31,910 nt of DNA from CAYWVO01 sp964461835 (GTDB lineage: Bacteria; Zixibacteria; MSB-5A5; WJJR01; JAJRUJ01), in assembly GCA_964461835.1 (NCBI GenBank), contig CAYWVO010000038.1:1-31910 (forward strand), given 5' to 3'. The translations under genes and the position numbers were made by a program. The notes under the pieces were generated by a model that was not told the DNA's origin, did not search any database, and saw only the letters and a list, made by a program, of their open reading frames with translations. Below are positions 7,384-14,831 of this stretch, piece after piece (positions within the stretch are counted from its first letter, which is position 1; each line of letters starts with the position of its first letter).

Positions 7384-8991
7384 CTACATCCGGAAGATAC
7401 CGAACTTCATGTCGGGGATTGGGGCATTCAGCGATGCCGACAGCGCCAGACCCAACACATCGCGGGTTTTGGCGGGATCAATAACCCCGTCGTCCCACAC
7501 CCGCGCAGTGGAAAAATACGGCGACGCTTCCCGGGCATATTTTTCCAAAACGGGCTTTTTGAATTCCTCTTCCATCTCCGGAGTGATATTGACGCCTTTT
7601 TTCTCCAACTGACGCTTCTTCACCGTCCACAGAACACCGGCGGCCTGTTCGCCACCCATGACTACTGTGGACGAATTCGGCCAGGTAAACAGGAAATTGG
7701 GGTGATACCCCCGACCGCACATCGCGTAGTTCCCGGCCCCATTTGAACTGCCCACGATCACCGTAAATTTGGGGACTTGGGCGTTGGCCACAGCGTGCAC
7801 CATTTTTGCACCGTCCCGGGCGATACCCCCATGTTCGTATTGCCGGCCAATAATAAATCCGGTGATATTCTGCAAGAACAACAGCGGAATCTTCCGCAGG
7901 CAGCACATCTCGATAAAATGCGCCGCTTTCATCGAGCTTTCAGAAAACAATACACCATTATTACCCAAAATGCCAACCGGGTAGCCGTGAATTCGCGCGA
8001 AGCCGGTCACGATAGTCGTGCCGTACAGCGCCTTGAATTCCTGGAAACGACTGCCGTCCACAATCCGGGCAATAACCTCGCGGATATCATATGGTTTCCG
8101 TAAATCGTCCGGCACCACCCCGTAGATTTCTTCCGGGTCATAGTACGGCGGTTCGGTCTCGCTGCGCTCGATGTCCGACTTCCGGTGTGGACCCAGCGCC
8201 TCCACGATGTTTCGGCAAAGCGCCAGGGCATGCTTGTCGTTCTGCGCGTAATGATCGGCTGTCCCCGAAATACGGCAGTGAACATCGGCGCCGCCCAGTT
8301 CTTCGTCGGTGACTTCCTCGTTCGTGGCGGCTTTCACCAGCGGCGGGCCACCGATAAAAATGGTTCCCTGCTGCCGGACGATAATCGCTTCATCCGCCAT
8401 CGCGGGAACATACGCGCCACCCGCCGTGCAGCTACCCAGCACCACCGCAATCTGCGGAATATTCTTTGCCGACATCACCGCCTGGTTATGGAAGATATTG
8501 CCGAAGTAATCCTTATCGGCGAATGTCCCCGCTTGTTCCGGCAGGAAGATGCCCCCGGAATCCACGAGATAAATACATGGCAGATGATTGCGCTCGGCGA
8601 CCTCTTGGGCCCGGACATGCTTCTTGATGGTCATCGGGAAGTACGTGCCGCCTTTGACCGTGGCCAGATTGGCGACGACCATCACTTCCCGGCCATGAAT
8701 TACCCCCACGCCGGTGACGATGCCGGCAGAGGGCGCTTCATCACCATACATGCCATTCGCCGCCAATGCGGACAATTCGAGAAACGGCGTGTCGCTGTCT
8801 AAGAGCAGCTTAAGCCGCTCGCGAACCGGGAGTTTGCCGCGCTTGAGGTGGCGGTCGATCATGTGTTGCGGTCCACCGGGATAGACCGTGTCCAGCTTTT
8901 CGCGGAGTTGTGAAACTAATCCCTTATGGTAGTCAACATTGGCTTTAAATTCAGCCGCACTGGTGTCGATCTTCGATTCGATGCGATACAT
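7384..8991 (-). CDS. liuB: 3-methylcrotonyl-CoA carboxylase carboxyltransferase (beta) subunit
   Basis: A 535-residue carboxyltransferase, the standard length for MCC beta. Diagnostic blocks are DRHLKRGKLPVRERL near the N-terminus, LVDSGGIFLPEQAGTFADKD with FGNIFHNQAVMSA, GSCTAGGAYVPAMADEAIIV, IGGPPLVKAATNEEVTDEEL and the C-terminal CGRGYHPNFLFTWPNSSTVV. These distinguish MCC beta from propionyl-CoA carboxylase beta. It transfers CO2 from carboxybiotin to 3-methylcrotonyl-CoA to form 3-methylglutaconyl-CoA. Three bases separate it from the DUF35 gene upstream, and 38 bases from liuC downstream. Geranyl-CoA carboxylase is the closest alternative activity and cannot be excluded from sequence alone. 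Confidence 0.94.
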   Translation of the reverse strand: MYRIESKIDTSAAEFKANVDYHKGLVSQLREKLDTVYPGGPQHMIDRHLKRGKLPVRERLKLLLDSDTPFLELSALAANGMYGDEAPSAGIVTGVGVIHGREVMVVANLATVKGGTYFPMTIKKHVRAQEVAERNHLPCIYLVDSGGIFLPEQAGTFADKDYFGNIFHNQAVMSAKNIPQIAVVLGSCTAGGAYVPAMADEAIIVRQQGTIFIGGPPLVKAATNEEVTDEELGGADVHCRISGTADHYAQNDKHALALCRNIVEALGPHRKSDIERSETEPPYYDPEEIYGVVPDDLRKPYDIREVIARIVDGSRFQEFKALYGTTIVTGFARIHGYPVGILGNNGVLFSESSMKAAHFIEMCCLRKIPLLFLQNITGFIIGRQYEHGGIARDGAKMVHAVANAQVPKFTVIVGSSNGAGNYAMCGRGYHPNFLFTWPNSSTVVMGGEQAAGVLWTVKKRQLEKKGVNITPEMEEEFKKPVLEKYAREASPYFSTARVWDDGVIDPAKTRDVLGLALSASLNAPIPDMKFGIFRM

Positions 8992-8994
8992 GGG

Positions 8995-9387
8995 TTACAA
9001 GACCGGGACAAATTTATATCCGTACGAGAGAATTCCCTCGTGGCTGTCTGTCTGAATGCGGCGGAATTCCACCTGCAATTCCATGCCGGTCTTGATCTCG
9101 TCGAAGCCGATGTCCGCCAACTGCCCGGTAAGTCGCACCTTTTCCGGAAATTCTACAATTCCCAGCGCGTACGGCGACTGATCCTTAAACTGGCTGGCCG
9201 GGGTGTGAATGATCGTATACGTCAGCAGCTTCACCTTATCGGAGAGTCTGATCGTCTCGAATTCTTTGGCACCGCATTTATCACAGATGAGCCGCCGTGG
9301 CACAAACACCTTGCCGCAGGTCTTGCACTTGAACGCCTCGAGACGGTAGCGGTGTGGGATTTCACGTGCGTAACGTCCGGGAAACAT
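8995..9387 (-). CDS. DUF35 Zn-ribbon/OB-fold partner of the thiolase and HMG-CoA synthase
   Basis: A 130-residue protein with an N-terminal rubredoxin-like zinc ribbon (Cys21, Cys24, Cys35, Cys38 in CKTCGK...CDKCG) and a C-terminal OB-fold-like part containing LLTYTIIHTP and SPYALGIVEF, the DUF35/ChsH2-N family layout. In archaea such proteins bridge acetoacetyl-CoA thiolase and HMG-CoA synthase and form a shared CoA site, so that acetoacetyl-CoA is channelled; BbsA of toluene degradation is a related thiolase partner. Its ATG shares one base with the thiolase stop (TGATG), implying translational coupling and a fixed stoichiometry. Role is inferred from this gene order. Confidence 0.9.
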   Translation of the reverse strand: MFPGRYAREIPHRYRLEAFKCKTCGKVFVPRRLICDKCGAKEFETIRLSDKVKLLTYTIIHTPASQFKDQSPYALGIVEFPEKVRLTGQLADIGFDEIKTGMELQVEFRRIQTDSHEGILSYGYKFVPVL

Positions 9388-10544
9388 CAGGCCACCTCCA
9401 GGATGTGTACCAGGGTGCTTCCGCCGGAACCGCCCATATTCTGCGTCAGCCCGACTTTCGCGCCGGCAACCTGCCGTGCGCCGGCCTCACCCCGGAGTTG
9501 AGTAACGGTTTCGTGAATCTGCGCAATCCCCGTCGCTCCGACCGGGTGTCCTTTTGATTTCAAACCACCTGACGGATTGATCGGGATTTTGCCGCCGATA
9601 TCAGTCGCGCCGCTTTCGACCGCCGGCCCACCTTGGCCGGGCTCGAAAAATCCCAGCGATTCCGTGACGATGATCTCGGCGATGGTGAAACAATCATGCA
9701 CCTCGGCGAAGTCGATATCTTTGTGTGTCTTGCCGGCCATCGCAAAGGCCTTCTTTGCCGCTTCCAAGGTGGCATCTAACCGAGTGAGATCCTCACGAGA
9801 GTGCAACGCAATTGTATCAGTCGCCTGTCCGGAGCCGGTTATTTTGATCACCGGCTTGTCGGTGTACTTCTTAGCATCCTCGAACGGACAGACAATGACC
9901 GCCGCCGCACCATCGGTGATCGGTGAGCAGTCGAGAATCCGCAACGGCTCCGCAATCATTACCGAGCTTTTTACCTGATCAAGGGTGACCTCAAACGGAT
10001 ACTGCGCGTGTGGATTATTTGCGCCGTTTTTGTGGTTTTTCACGGCAACCTGGGCGAGCTGGTCACGGGTGGTCCCATATTTCTCCATGTGTGCCCGCGC
10101 CATCAAAGCATACAACCCAGGGAACGTCGCGCCGTTAAATACCTCGTATTCCTGATCTGCGGCAGTGGCCAGCGCGTAGGTGGCGCCATCGCCGGACACA
10201 TCCGTCATCTTCTCGACACCACCGGCCAACACCAGATCAGACATCCCCGAGGCAACCTCCACGAAGGCACAGCGCAGGGCCAGGGCGCCGGAAGCGCAGG
10301 CGGATTCCACGCGCGCCGCCGGCAAATGCCGCTGCCCGAGATGGTCTGCCAGAACTGAACCTAAATGCTCCTGTCCGACAAACAACCCGCCGGACATGCA
10401 ACCGACGAACATATTATCGAGTTTATCTACTTTCGTATCAGCAAGCGCCAGGAGAGCGGATTCGACAAAAATGTCGCGCAGGGACTTCTGCCACAACTCG
10501 CCCCACTTTTGCATGCCGATGCCGATTACTGCAACATCTCTCAT
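9387..10544 (-). CDS. archaeal-type/SCP2-like acetoacetyl-CoA thiolase
   Basis: A 385-residue thiolase of the archaeal/SCP2-related group. Cys83 in VESACASGALAL is the nucleophile; AEVHDCFTIAEI and GHPVGATGIAQIHE carry the other catalytic His and Cys residues; the C-terminus ends in the glycine-rich MGGSGGSTLVHIL. Unlike classical AtoB it lacks the C-terminal CxGGG. The start ATG has an excellent AAGGAGA site within the 12-base gap after the HMG-CoA synthase gene. The order HMG-CoA synthase, thiolase, DUF35 is the one described for the archaeal thiolase/HMG-CoA synthase complex. It probably makes or cleaves acetoacetyl-CoA within that complex; a longer beta-ketoacyl-CoA substrate is possible. 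Confidence 0.92.
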   Translation of the reverse strand: MRDVAVIGIGMQKWGELWQKSLRDIFVESALLALADTKVDKLDNMFVGCMSGGLFVGQEHLGSVLADHLGQRHLPAARVESACASGALALRCAFVEVASGMSDLVLAGGVEKMTDVSGDGATYALATAADQEYEVFNGATFPGLYALMARAHMEKYGTTRDQLAQVAVKNHKNGANNPHAQYPFEVTLDQVKSSVMIAEPLRILDCSPITDGAAAVIVCPFEDAKKYTDKPVIKITGSGQATDTIALHSREDLTRLDATLEAAKKAFAMAGKTHKDIDFAEVHDCFTIAEIIVTESLGFFEPGQGGPAVESGATDIGGKIPINPSGGLKSKGHPVGATGIAQIHETVTQLRGEAGARQVAGAKVGLTQNMGGSGGSTLVHILEVA

Positions 10545-10556
10545 CGATCGTTCTCC

Positions 10557-11603
10557 TTAATAATTCTTCCGGATTTTGCGGCGGAACTTAGCGTAGGTGC
10601 CGTAGTCCACATACTGCAACCGCTCATCCAGCAGTGTGCGAGTCTTGGTGACCATGTCCTGGACCTGGGGAAGCCGGTCGGTACATTTCCAGATAAAACC
10701 ATCCGAGCCGGCCCCCGATCCATATGATACCATGAAAATCCGGTCACCCGGCTTGGCAACATCGAGAATCGCCGTCAAGCCCATCGGGGATGCTCCGGAA
10801 TAGGTGTTCCCCAAGGTCGGCGCCAGCCAACCGGTCAGGTTTTGTTCCCGGGTGAAGCCAAGCATCTTGGCCACCCGCATCGGGAACTTACCGTTGGGTT
10901 GATGAAAAACACAATATTGAAAATCACCCGGCTCGGCGCCCGCCTTGTCCATCAGTGCTTTTGCGGCGCCGATCACATGCCGGAAATATGCCGGTTCACC
11001 GGTATAGCGTCCCGCATGCTGCGGGTAAAACTCATGTTCGCGCCGCCAGAAATCCGGGGTGTCGGTCATATAGGAGTGCATGTCCTCCACTTCTGCCACC
11101 AGGTTCTCGCGACCCATAATGAACGCGGCCGCGCCGGCGGAGGCGGAGTATTCCAGCGCATCCGAGGGTGCACCCTGCGAGGTATCGCCACCGATGGCCA
11201 ATCCGTATTCTATATATCCTGACTTCACCAATCCCAGACTGACAAACATCGCTTCCGAGCCAGCTTTACAGGCGAATTCATAATCAGCGGAATGGACATG
11301 GGGCGTGGCCCCGATCGCTTCGGCGACTACCGTGCCGGACGGTTTCACCGCATAGGGATGCGACTCCGAGCCGATATACACCGCGCCGATACGTTCGCCG
11401 TCAATCCCGGCGCGCTTCAAGGCGCGTCGTGATGCCTCGACCGAGAGAGTAATGGTGTCCACATCCGGCGGCGGCACTGATTTTTCTCGCAATTCCAGGC
11501 CGCGCTTGTAAGTCGGCGCGTCGGCACCCCACACCTTGGCGATTTCTTCGACTTTGATTCGGTGCCGGGGAATATGCGCGCCGTATCCAACGATTCCGAC
11601 CAT
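10557..11603 (-). CDS. archaeal-type hydroxymethylglutaryl-CoA synthase
   Basis: A 348-residue HMG-CoA synthase of the archaeal type, first gene of the operon. The N-terminus MVGIVGYGAHIPRHRIKVEE and the blocks GSESHPYAVKP (Glu80), EFACKAGSEA (Cys112, acetyl-accepting) and FHQPNGKFP (His233) give a complete catalytic triad. It condenses acetyl-CoA with acetoacetyl-CoA to HMG-CoA. The ATG is preceded by GAGGAA and lies about 50 bases from the predicted transcription start. Similarity to archaeal proteins is strong enough by eye to suggest an ancient or horizontal link with archaea, although such enzymes also occur in several bacterial candidate phyla. Whether it feeds mevalonate or branched acyl-CoA metabolism is unresolved; no HMG-CoA reductase gene is in the window. 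Confidence 0.93.
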   Translation of the reverse strand: MVGIVGYGAHIPRHRIKVEEIAKVWGADAPTYKRGLELREKSVPPPDVDTITLSVEASRRALKRAGIDGERIGAVYIGSESHPYAVKPSGTVVAEAIGATPHVHSADYEFACKAGSEAMFVSLGLVKSGYIEYGLAIGGDTSQGAPSDALEYSASAGAAAFIMGRENLVAEVEDMHSYMTDTPDFWRREHEFYPQHAGRYTGEPAYFRHVIGAAKALMDKAGAEPGDFQYCVFHQPNGKFPMRVAKMLGFTREQNLTGWLAPTLGNTYSGASPMGLTAILDVAKPGDRIFMVSYGSGAGSDGFIWKCTDRLPQVQDMVTKTRTLLDERLQYVDYGTYAKFRRKIRKNY

Positions 11604-11661
11604 CGATTCCTCGCTTTCTCTCCTGAAATATCTACTATATCCAAATCAATCAAAACCTTAT

Positions 11662-11690
11662 AATTTACTTTCCTCCTGTGGGAAAGTCAA
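11662..11690 (-). promoter_or_regulatory. sigma-70-type promoter of the HMG-CoA synthase/liu operon
   Basis: On the minus strand TTGACT (11690-11685) and TAAATT (11667-11662) are separated by 17 bases, the ideal spacing. The -35 matches five of six consensus positions and the -10 four of six. The implied transcript starts near 11655, leaving a leader of about 50 bases ending in a good ribosome-binding site. No other strong promoter appears inside the operon gaps. Confidence 0.55.
11667..11687. promoter_or_regulatory. candidate operator: perfect 7-7-7 dyad within the operon promoter
   Basis: ACTTTCC (11667-11673) and GGAAAGT (11681-11687) form a perfect inverted repeat with a 7-base spacer. 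The dyad covers almost exactly the spacer between the predicted -35 and -10 boxes, the classic position for a repressor operator (TetR-, FadR- or MarR-like). No regulator gene is adjacent, so the cognate protein is unknown. Confidence 0.5.
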
Positions 11691-11764
11691 CTCACCGTGG
11701 AGGTCTACGAACGAGATATAGCCAGAATTGACAAATACGTGAAGGTGACGGGAAGTAAATTAAC

Positions 11765-11793
11765 GACGCCGGATGAATCAATCACCCGGCGTC
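11765..11793 (-). terminator. intrinsic terminator of the PEP-CTERM gene
   Basis: GACGCCGG (11765-11772) and CCGGCGTC (11786-11793) form a perfect 8-base stem, extended by three more pairs past one mismatch, with a five-base loop. On the minus strand the hairpin is followed by GTTAATTTACTT. It lies 27 bases past the stop codon of the PEP-CTERM gene. On the plus strand it is followed by TTTATT, so it may work in both directions. Confidence 0.65.
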
Positions 11794-11819
11794 TTTATTG
11801 GAACGTCTCTGGTTGTCTC

Positions 11820-12620
11820 TTAGGTGTTTTTCCGGGTAGCCCGCCGGCGGCGATATAAGCCAAAGCCCACCAGGCCGGTGCCAAACAGCAGCAGGGTTGC
11901 GGGTTCCGGAATGACTTCGATGGAACGCCGCGACATATCGTTCCCGCACTCTAGTGTGTGCTGAAATGTCGTGGTGTTCGGAAGCTCCGACAGACCAAGA
12001 TCAGCGAGGTCGAAAGAGAACTCATACAAGTGGGTATCGGTCAGACTGGAGGTCTTCAACGGCGTCCCGCCGTCCTCAATGCCCTCATAATCCTCAAACT
12101 CGCGGTACACGAAGTTCGACAACGACATCACCAGGGTTCCATCAGTCATCCGGTAGGGACCGACTGCGTTGCGGATTGTCGTATTATCGTAATATGTGCC
12201 GTCACGATCCGCGATATACTGCCAGTCATTTACCTGATAGAGGTTGCCGTTATCCAAATCGATGGCGTACTGGTCGTAAGCACCATTGAAGCCGAAGAAC
12301 AAATGACCGGTAGCGTACCAGGCATCCCAATCCGGTGAATAGGCTGATGCACCATAGGAGTTGGACAGGGCGCCATACAGCTTGCCATTGTCATAGGCCA
12401 GGAAGAGCCCTTCTTCATCGTATGCTTCACCACCAGCGCCAAAGTTTCCGGGCGACGGGAGGTACCCAATCGCGGGATAATCAATCGGGCTGGTGTTGTT
12501 ATGTTCGTCGAAAATTGATGTTCCGAAATCGTAGAAACTCCAATCGGAGAAAGCATGCGCTGAGCTGACCATAAGCACCAATCCCAGCAGCACGACAAAT
12601 GTTCTGATTACCTTCTGCAT
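11820..12620 (-). CDS. PEP-CTERM (exosortase-sorted) surface protein
   Basis: A 266-residue exported protein. The start is the ATG at 12620 with a GGAGG site seven bases upstream; the reading frame stays open further upstream, but that part has no such site and would bury the signal peptide. Residues 1-22 form a Sec signal (RTFVVLLGLVLMVSSAHA). The C-terminus carries the sorting signal PEPATLLLFGTGLVGFG followed by a basic run (YRRRR), recognised by exosortase. ECGND just before the sorting signal recurs in PEP-CTERM proteins. The mature region is rich in Tyr, Asp, Asn and Gly; I recognise no enzyme fold. The product should be transferred to the cell surface or polysaccharide matrix. It is monocistronic, with its own sigma-54 promoter and terminator. 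No exosortase gene is in the window. Confidence 0.9.
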   Translation of the reverse strand: MQKVIRTFVVLLGLVLMVSSAHAFSDWSFYDFGTSIFDEHNNTSPIDYPAIGYLPSPGNFGAGGEAYDEEGLFLAYDNGKLYGALSNSYGASAYSPDWDAWYATGHLFFGFNGAYDQYAIDLDNGNLYQVNDWQYIADRDGTYYDNTTIRNAVGPYRMTDGTLVMSLSNFVYREFEDYEGIEDGGTPLKTSSLTDTHLYEFSFDLADLGLSELPNTTTFQHTLECGNDMSRRSIEVIPEPATLLLFGTGLVGFGLYRRRRATRKNT

Positions 12621-12658
12621 GTTCTGCCTCCTATATAGTCTTCCTGAAGGTAGGCATA

Positions 12659-12674
12659 AGCAAGGCCTGTACCA
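12659..12674 (-). promoter_or_regulatory. sigma-54 (-24/-12) promoter of the PEP-CTERM gene
   Basis: On the minus strand TGGTAC (12674-12669), five bases, then TTGCT (12663-12659) match the TGGYAC-N5-TTGCW consensus. The invariant GG and GC are exactly 10 bases apart. The predicted transcript starts about 12 bases further on, some 30 bases before the ATG and just ahead of the GGAGG site. RpoN control of PEP-CTERM genes is known in other bacteria (PrsK/PrsR-type systems). Confidence 0.8.
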
Positions 12675-12707
12675 AACTTGAAGATATGCGATTATTGCTG
12701 ACAATGA

Positions 12708-12719
12708 AGTTATATAACT
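12708..12719. promoter_or_regulatory. 12-base perfect palindrome upstream of the sigma-54 promoter
   Basis: AGTTATATAACT is a perfect palindrome centred about 40 bases upstream of the -24 element. Its place suggests an activator or IHF-type site, although AT-rich palindromes of this size can occur by chance in this AT-rich stretch. Confidence 0.3.
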
Positions 12720-13276
12720 AACTGGAATTTAATAAGATACATAATGTAATATTAAGTAATAATTTAAACGTGGCCATCCCGAGTATTTCCCATAAGCGTC
12801 CAGATATTTGACAGTATTATCCTCCAAATAAGGCACGGTACGCTCCACCAAAAACACAATCCACCGAACACGTCTATGATGTCCAGAGCGAGTCAATCGG
12901 CGGTATATTTATAACTTATTGTCGTAAGTAGACTTATAGTTATTATTGTCAAGTAATTCCTCGCCAGGCGCAGTGTAGGGTATGCCAAATTCCGCTGTAG
13001 TTGCTCATCCTGCAACGGATTGCATAGCTGTCGAAATGTTGGACGGTTGCCATGAAGCCGCCGGCTATTTCATTAAGCAACTGTAATATAATCACTTATG
13101 CTGAAACAAGTCAAACGTCCTCACCGAAAATGAATCGGGCTGCCAGGATATTGAAAATAACAACATGGCTCTCCAGGATAAAATCAGCTTGCATTATCGA
13201 CCAATGACCCCCAACGTTGCAGTCTGATTATGCGTCGAATTCGGAAATTGAGACACGGGAAGGATGAAGACTGCAC
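12720..13276. other. AT-rich non-coding stretch
   Basis: About 560 bases between the divergent PEP-CTERM and UroD-like genes. The first 230 bases are clearly more AT-rich than the rest of the window. I see no credible reading frame, RNA gene or repeat here. A TTGACA occurs on each strand (near 12818 on plus, near 12953 on minus), but neither is followed by a convincing -10 box at proper spacing. It probably holds control sites for both genes. Confidence 0.5.
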
Positions 13277-14275
13277 GTGGATTCGATCGAACGATGGCAG
13301 GGGGTAGCGGACGGGATGAAACCGGATCGCCCGCCGATGTCGTTTTGGCGGCATTTCTATGATCAGGAAAACAAGCTGGACACCTTCGTCGAAAGCATGG
13401 TAGGATTTCAGCGGCGGTTCGGCTGGGATTTCGTCAAGATCAATCCCAAGGCCAGTTACCATGTCGAACCCTGGGGAGCAGTGGTCGAGCCGTCCCCGGA
13501 CGGTATCGCCAAGCCACAAAAAAAATCATGGCCGGTAAACTCAGTCGGTGATTTAGAGAATATCGGTGTGGTACCGACCAACCACCCGGAATTCGCGAGG
13601 CAGTTGTCGGCGATCAGTCGCATTCGAAAGGCAATTCCCCAACCGCTGCCGGTAGTCATGACCATGTTCACCCCCCTCTCGGTGTTAGGAGATTTAGTAC
13701 CGGACGGTGAAACCCTGGTAGCGCTCATCGGTGAAGCACCCGTTGCGGTCAACCAGGCCTTGCGTAACATTACCGAGACATTAACTGCCCTGGCAGTTGA
13801 ATTCCTCAATGCCGGGGCCGACGGTTTGTTCTATGCGACAACCGAGTGGGCCTCTACCAACCTGCTGACCTGGAAACAGTATAGCGAATACGGCAAAGGG
13901 TACGATCTGCGCATCACCGACGCCATTGCAGATGATGCTTCGTTCAACGTCCTGCATATCTGCGCGCCCAACAATTTTCTCCGGCAGATGACGGACTATC
14001 CGGCCACCGTGGTCAATTGGGATGCGTCCGACCCGACAAATGTTCCGCTCCGGGAAGGCTGGCAACTCTTGCAGCGGCCGGTCATGGGCGGGCTGGATCG
14101 CTACAAAGACTTGCTGGAACTCACCCCCCAGACGTTGTCGGACAAAACCAAGAGCCTGGTGCACTCACATCGCGATCTGCCCTTTGCGGTCGGACCGGGA
14201 TGTGCCGTACCCGTAACCGTACCATTGGATCAACTTGATGTTGTGAAACAAGCGGTCATTGACGCAAGTCGATGA
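13277..14275 (+). CDS. UroD-fold protein, probable corrinoid/methyl-transfer type rather than HemE
   Basis: A 332-residue member of the uroporphyrinogen decarboxylase superfamily. It lacks the N-terminal RQAGRY motif and substrate-binding residues of true HemE. It does have HIC (His227, Cys229) and a late Cys309 in GPGCAVP, the HxC...C zinc pattern of MtaA/MtbA-type methylcobamide methyltransferases. I infer a Zn-dependent methyl transfer on an unknown thiol or cofactor. No corrinoid protein gene is adjacent. The start is GTG at 13277; AAGGA lies 12 bases upstream, slightly far, so the start is less certain than the frame. The GAF-protein gene begins 17 bases after its stop and is probably co-transcribed. 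Confidence 0.82.
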   Translation: MDSIERWQGVADGMKPDRPPMSFWRHFYDQENKLDTFVESMVGFQRRFGWDFVKINPKASYHVEPWGAVVEPSPDGIAKPQKKSWPVNSVGDLENIGVVPTNHPEFARQLSAISRIRKAIPQPLPVVMTMFTPLSVLGDLVPDGETLVALIGEAPVAVNQALRNITETLTALAVEFLNAGADGLFYATTEWASTNLLTWKQYSEYGKGYDLRITDAIADDASFNVLHICAPNNFLRQMTDYPATVVNWDASDPTNVPLREGWQLLQRPVMGGLDRYKDLLELTPQTLSDKTKSLVHSHRDLPFAVGPGCAVPVTVPLDQLDVVKQAVIDASR

Positions 14276-14292
14276 CACGGTGAGGGTTGATG

Positions 14293-14775
14293 ATGTCCCC
14301 GGCGACCGGTGATTTTTCCGCACTAGCAGACCATATTCTGGGATATCTGCGCGACACCGACCCGGACCAATCGCTGGTGGAGCGCGTGGTCAGTGATCTC
14401 TATGAGCAAATACCCTACTATAACTGGGTCGGGATTTACTACCAGCAGGGAGAGACCTTAACGCTCGGACCATTCCGCGGCGAACCCAGCCCCCACACCA
14501 CGATTCCCATTGACCAAGGGATTTGCGGCGCCGCCGCCCGGGAGAAAGCCACCGTGATCGTGCCGGACGTCAACGCCGATGAGCGATACCTATCATGCAG
14601 TATCAAGACCAAATCGGAGATCGTTGTGCCCATTATGGACGAAAATTCCTGCCTGGGCGAAATAGATATTGATTCTCATCAACCAGATGCGTTTTCTCCA
14701 GTAGATTGGGAATTTCTGGAGCGTATCGCACACGCGCTTGCACCCATTGTCAGTACAACACGGCGGACTCGATGA
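14293..14775 (+). CDS. GAF-domain protein related to free methionine-(R)-sulfoxide reductase
   Basis: A 160-residue single GAF domain with the fRMsr signature: YNWVGIYY, LGPFRGEPS, IPIDQGICGAAA, VPDVNADERYLSC and SEIVVPIMD. Of the three cysteines of the E. coli enzyme (84, 94, 118), the equivalents of 94 (GICG) and 118 (YLSC) are present, but the one expected in GxPxC is replaced (GEPSPH). It may reduce free methionine-R-sulfoxide with a two-cysteine cycle, or be a ligand-binding relative. Start: TTG-ATG-ATG follows GGTGAGGG; I take the ATG at 14293 (six-base spacing), with 14290 as alternative. It follows the UroD-like gene closely. Confidence 0.82.
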   Translation: MSPATGDFSALADHILGYLRDTDPDQSLVERVVSDLYEQIPYYNWVGIYYQQGETLTLGPFRGEPSPHTTIPIDQGICGAAAREKATVIVPDVNADERYLSCSIKTKSEIVVPIMDENSCLGEIDIDSHQPDAFSPVDWEFLERIAHALAPIVSTTRRTR

Positions 14776-14831
14776 GCGTACATGCGGCAGCGCAAAAGTA
14801 AGTTCCGCGAAGTGAACCAGGGAGGGCAGTC

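Noticed and set aside
8185..8802. 205-codon plus-strand frame opposite liuB
   Set aside because: Antisense of a fully conserved carboxyltransferase; no ribosome site and no recognisable domain.
9299..9317. TGGCAC followed by TTGCC inside the DUF35 gene on the plus strand
   Set aside because: The spacing is seven bases rather than five and it lies within a coding region on the wrong strand.
12621..12704. 28-codon upstream extension of the PEP-CTERM gene
   Set aside because: It would bury the signal peptide, has no ribosome site, and runs through the sigma-54 promoter and the GGAGG site of the chosen start.
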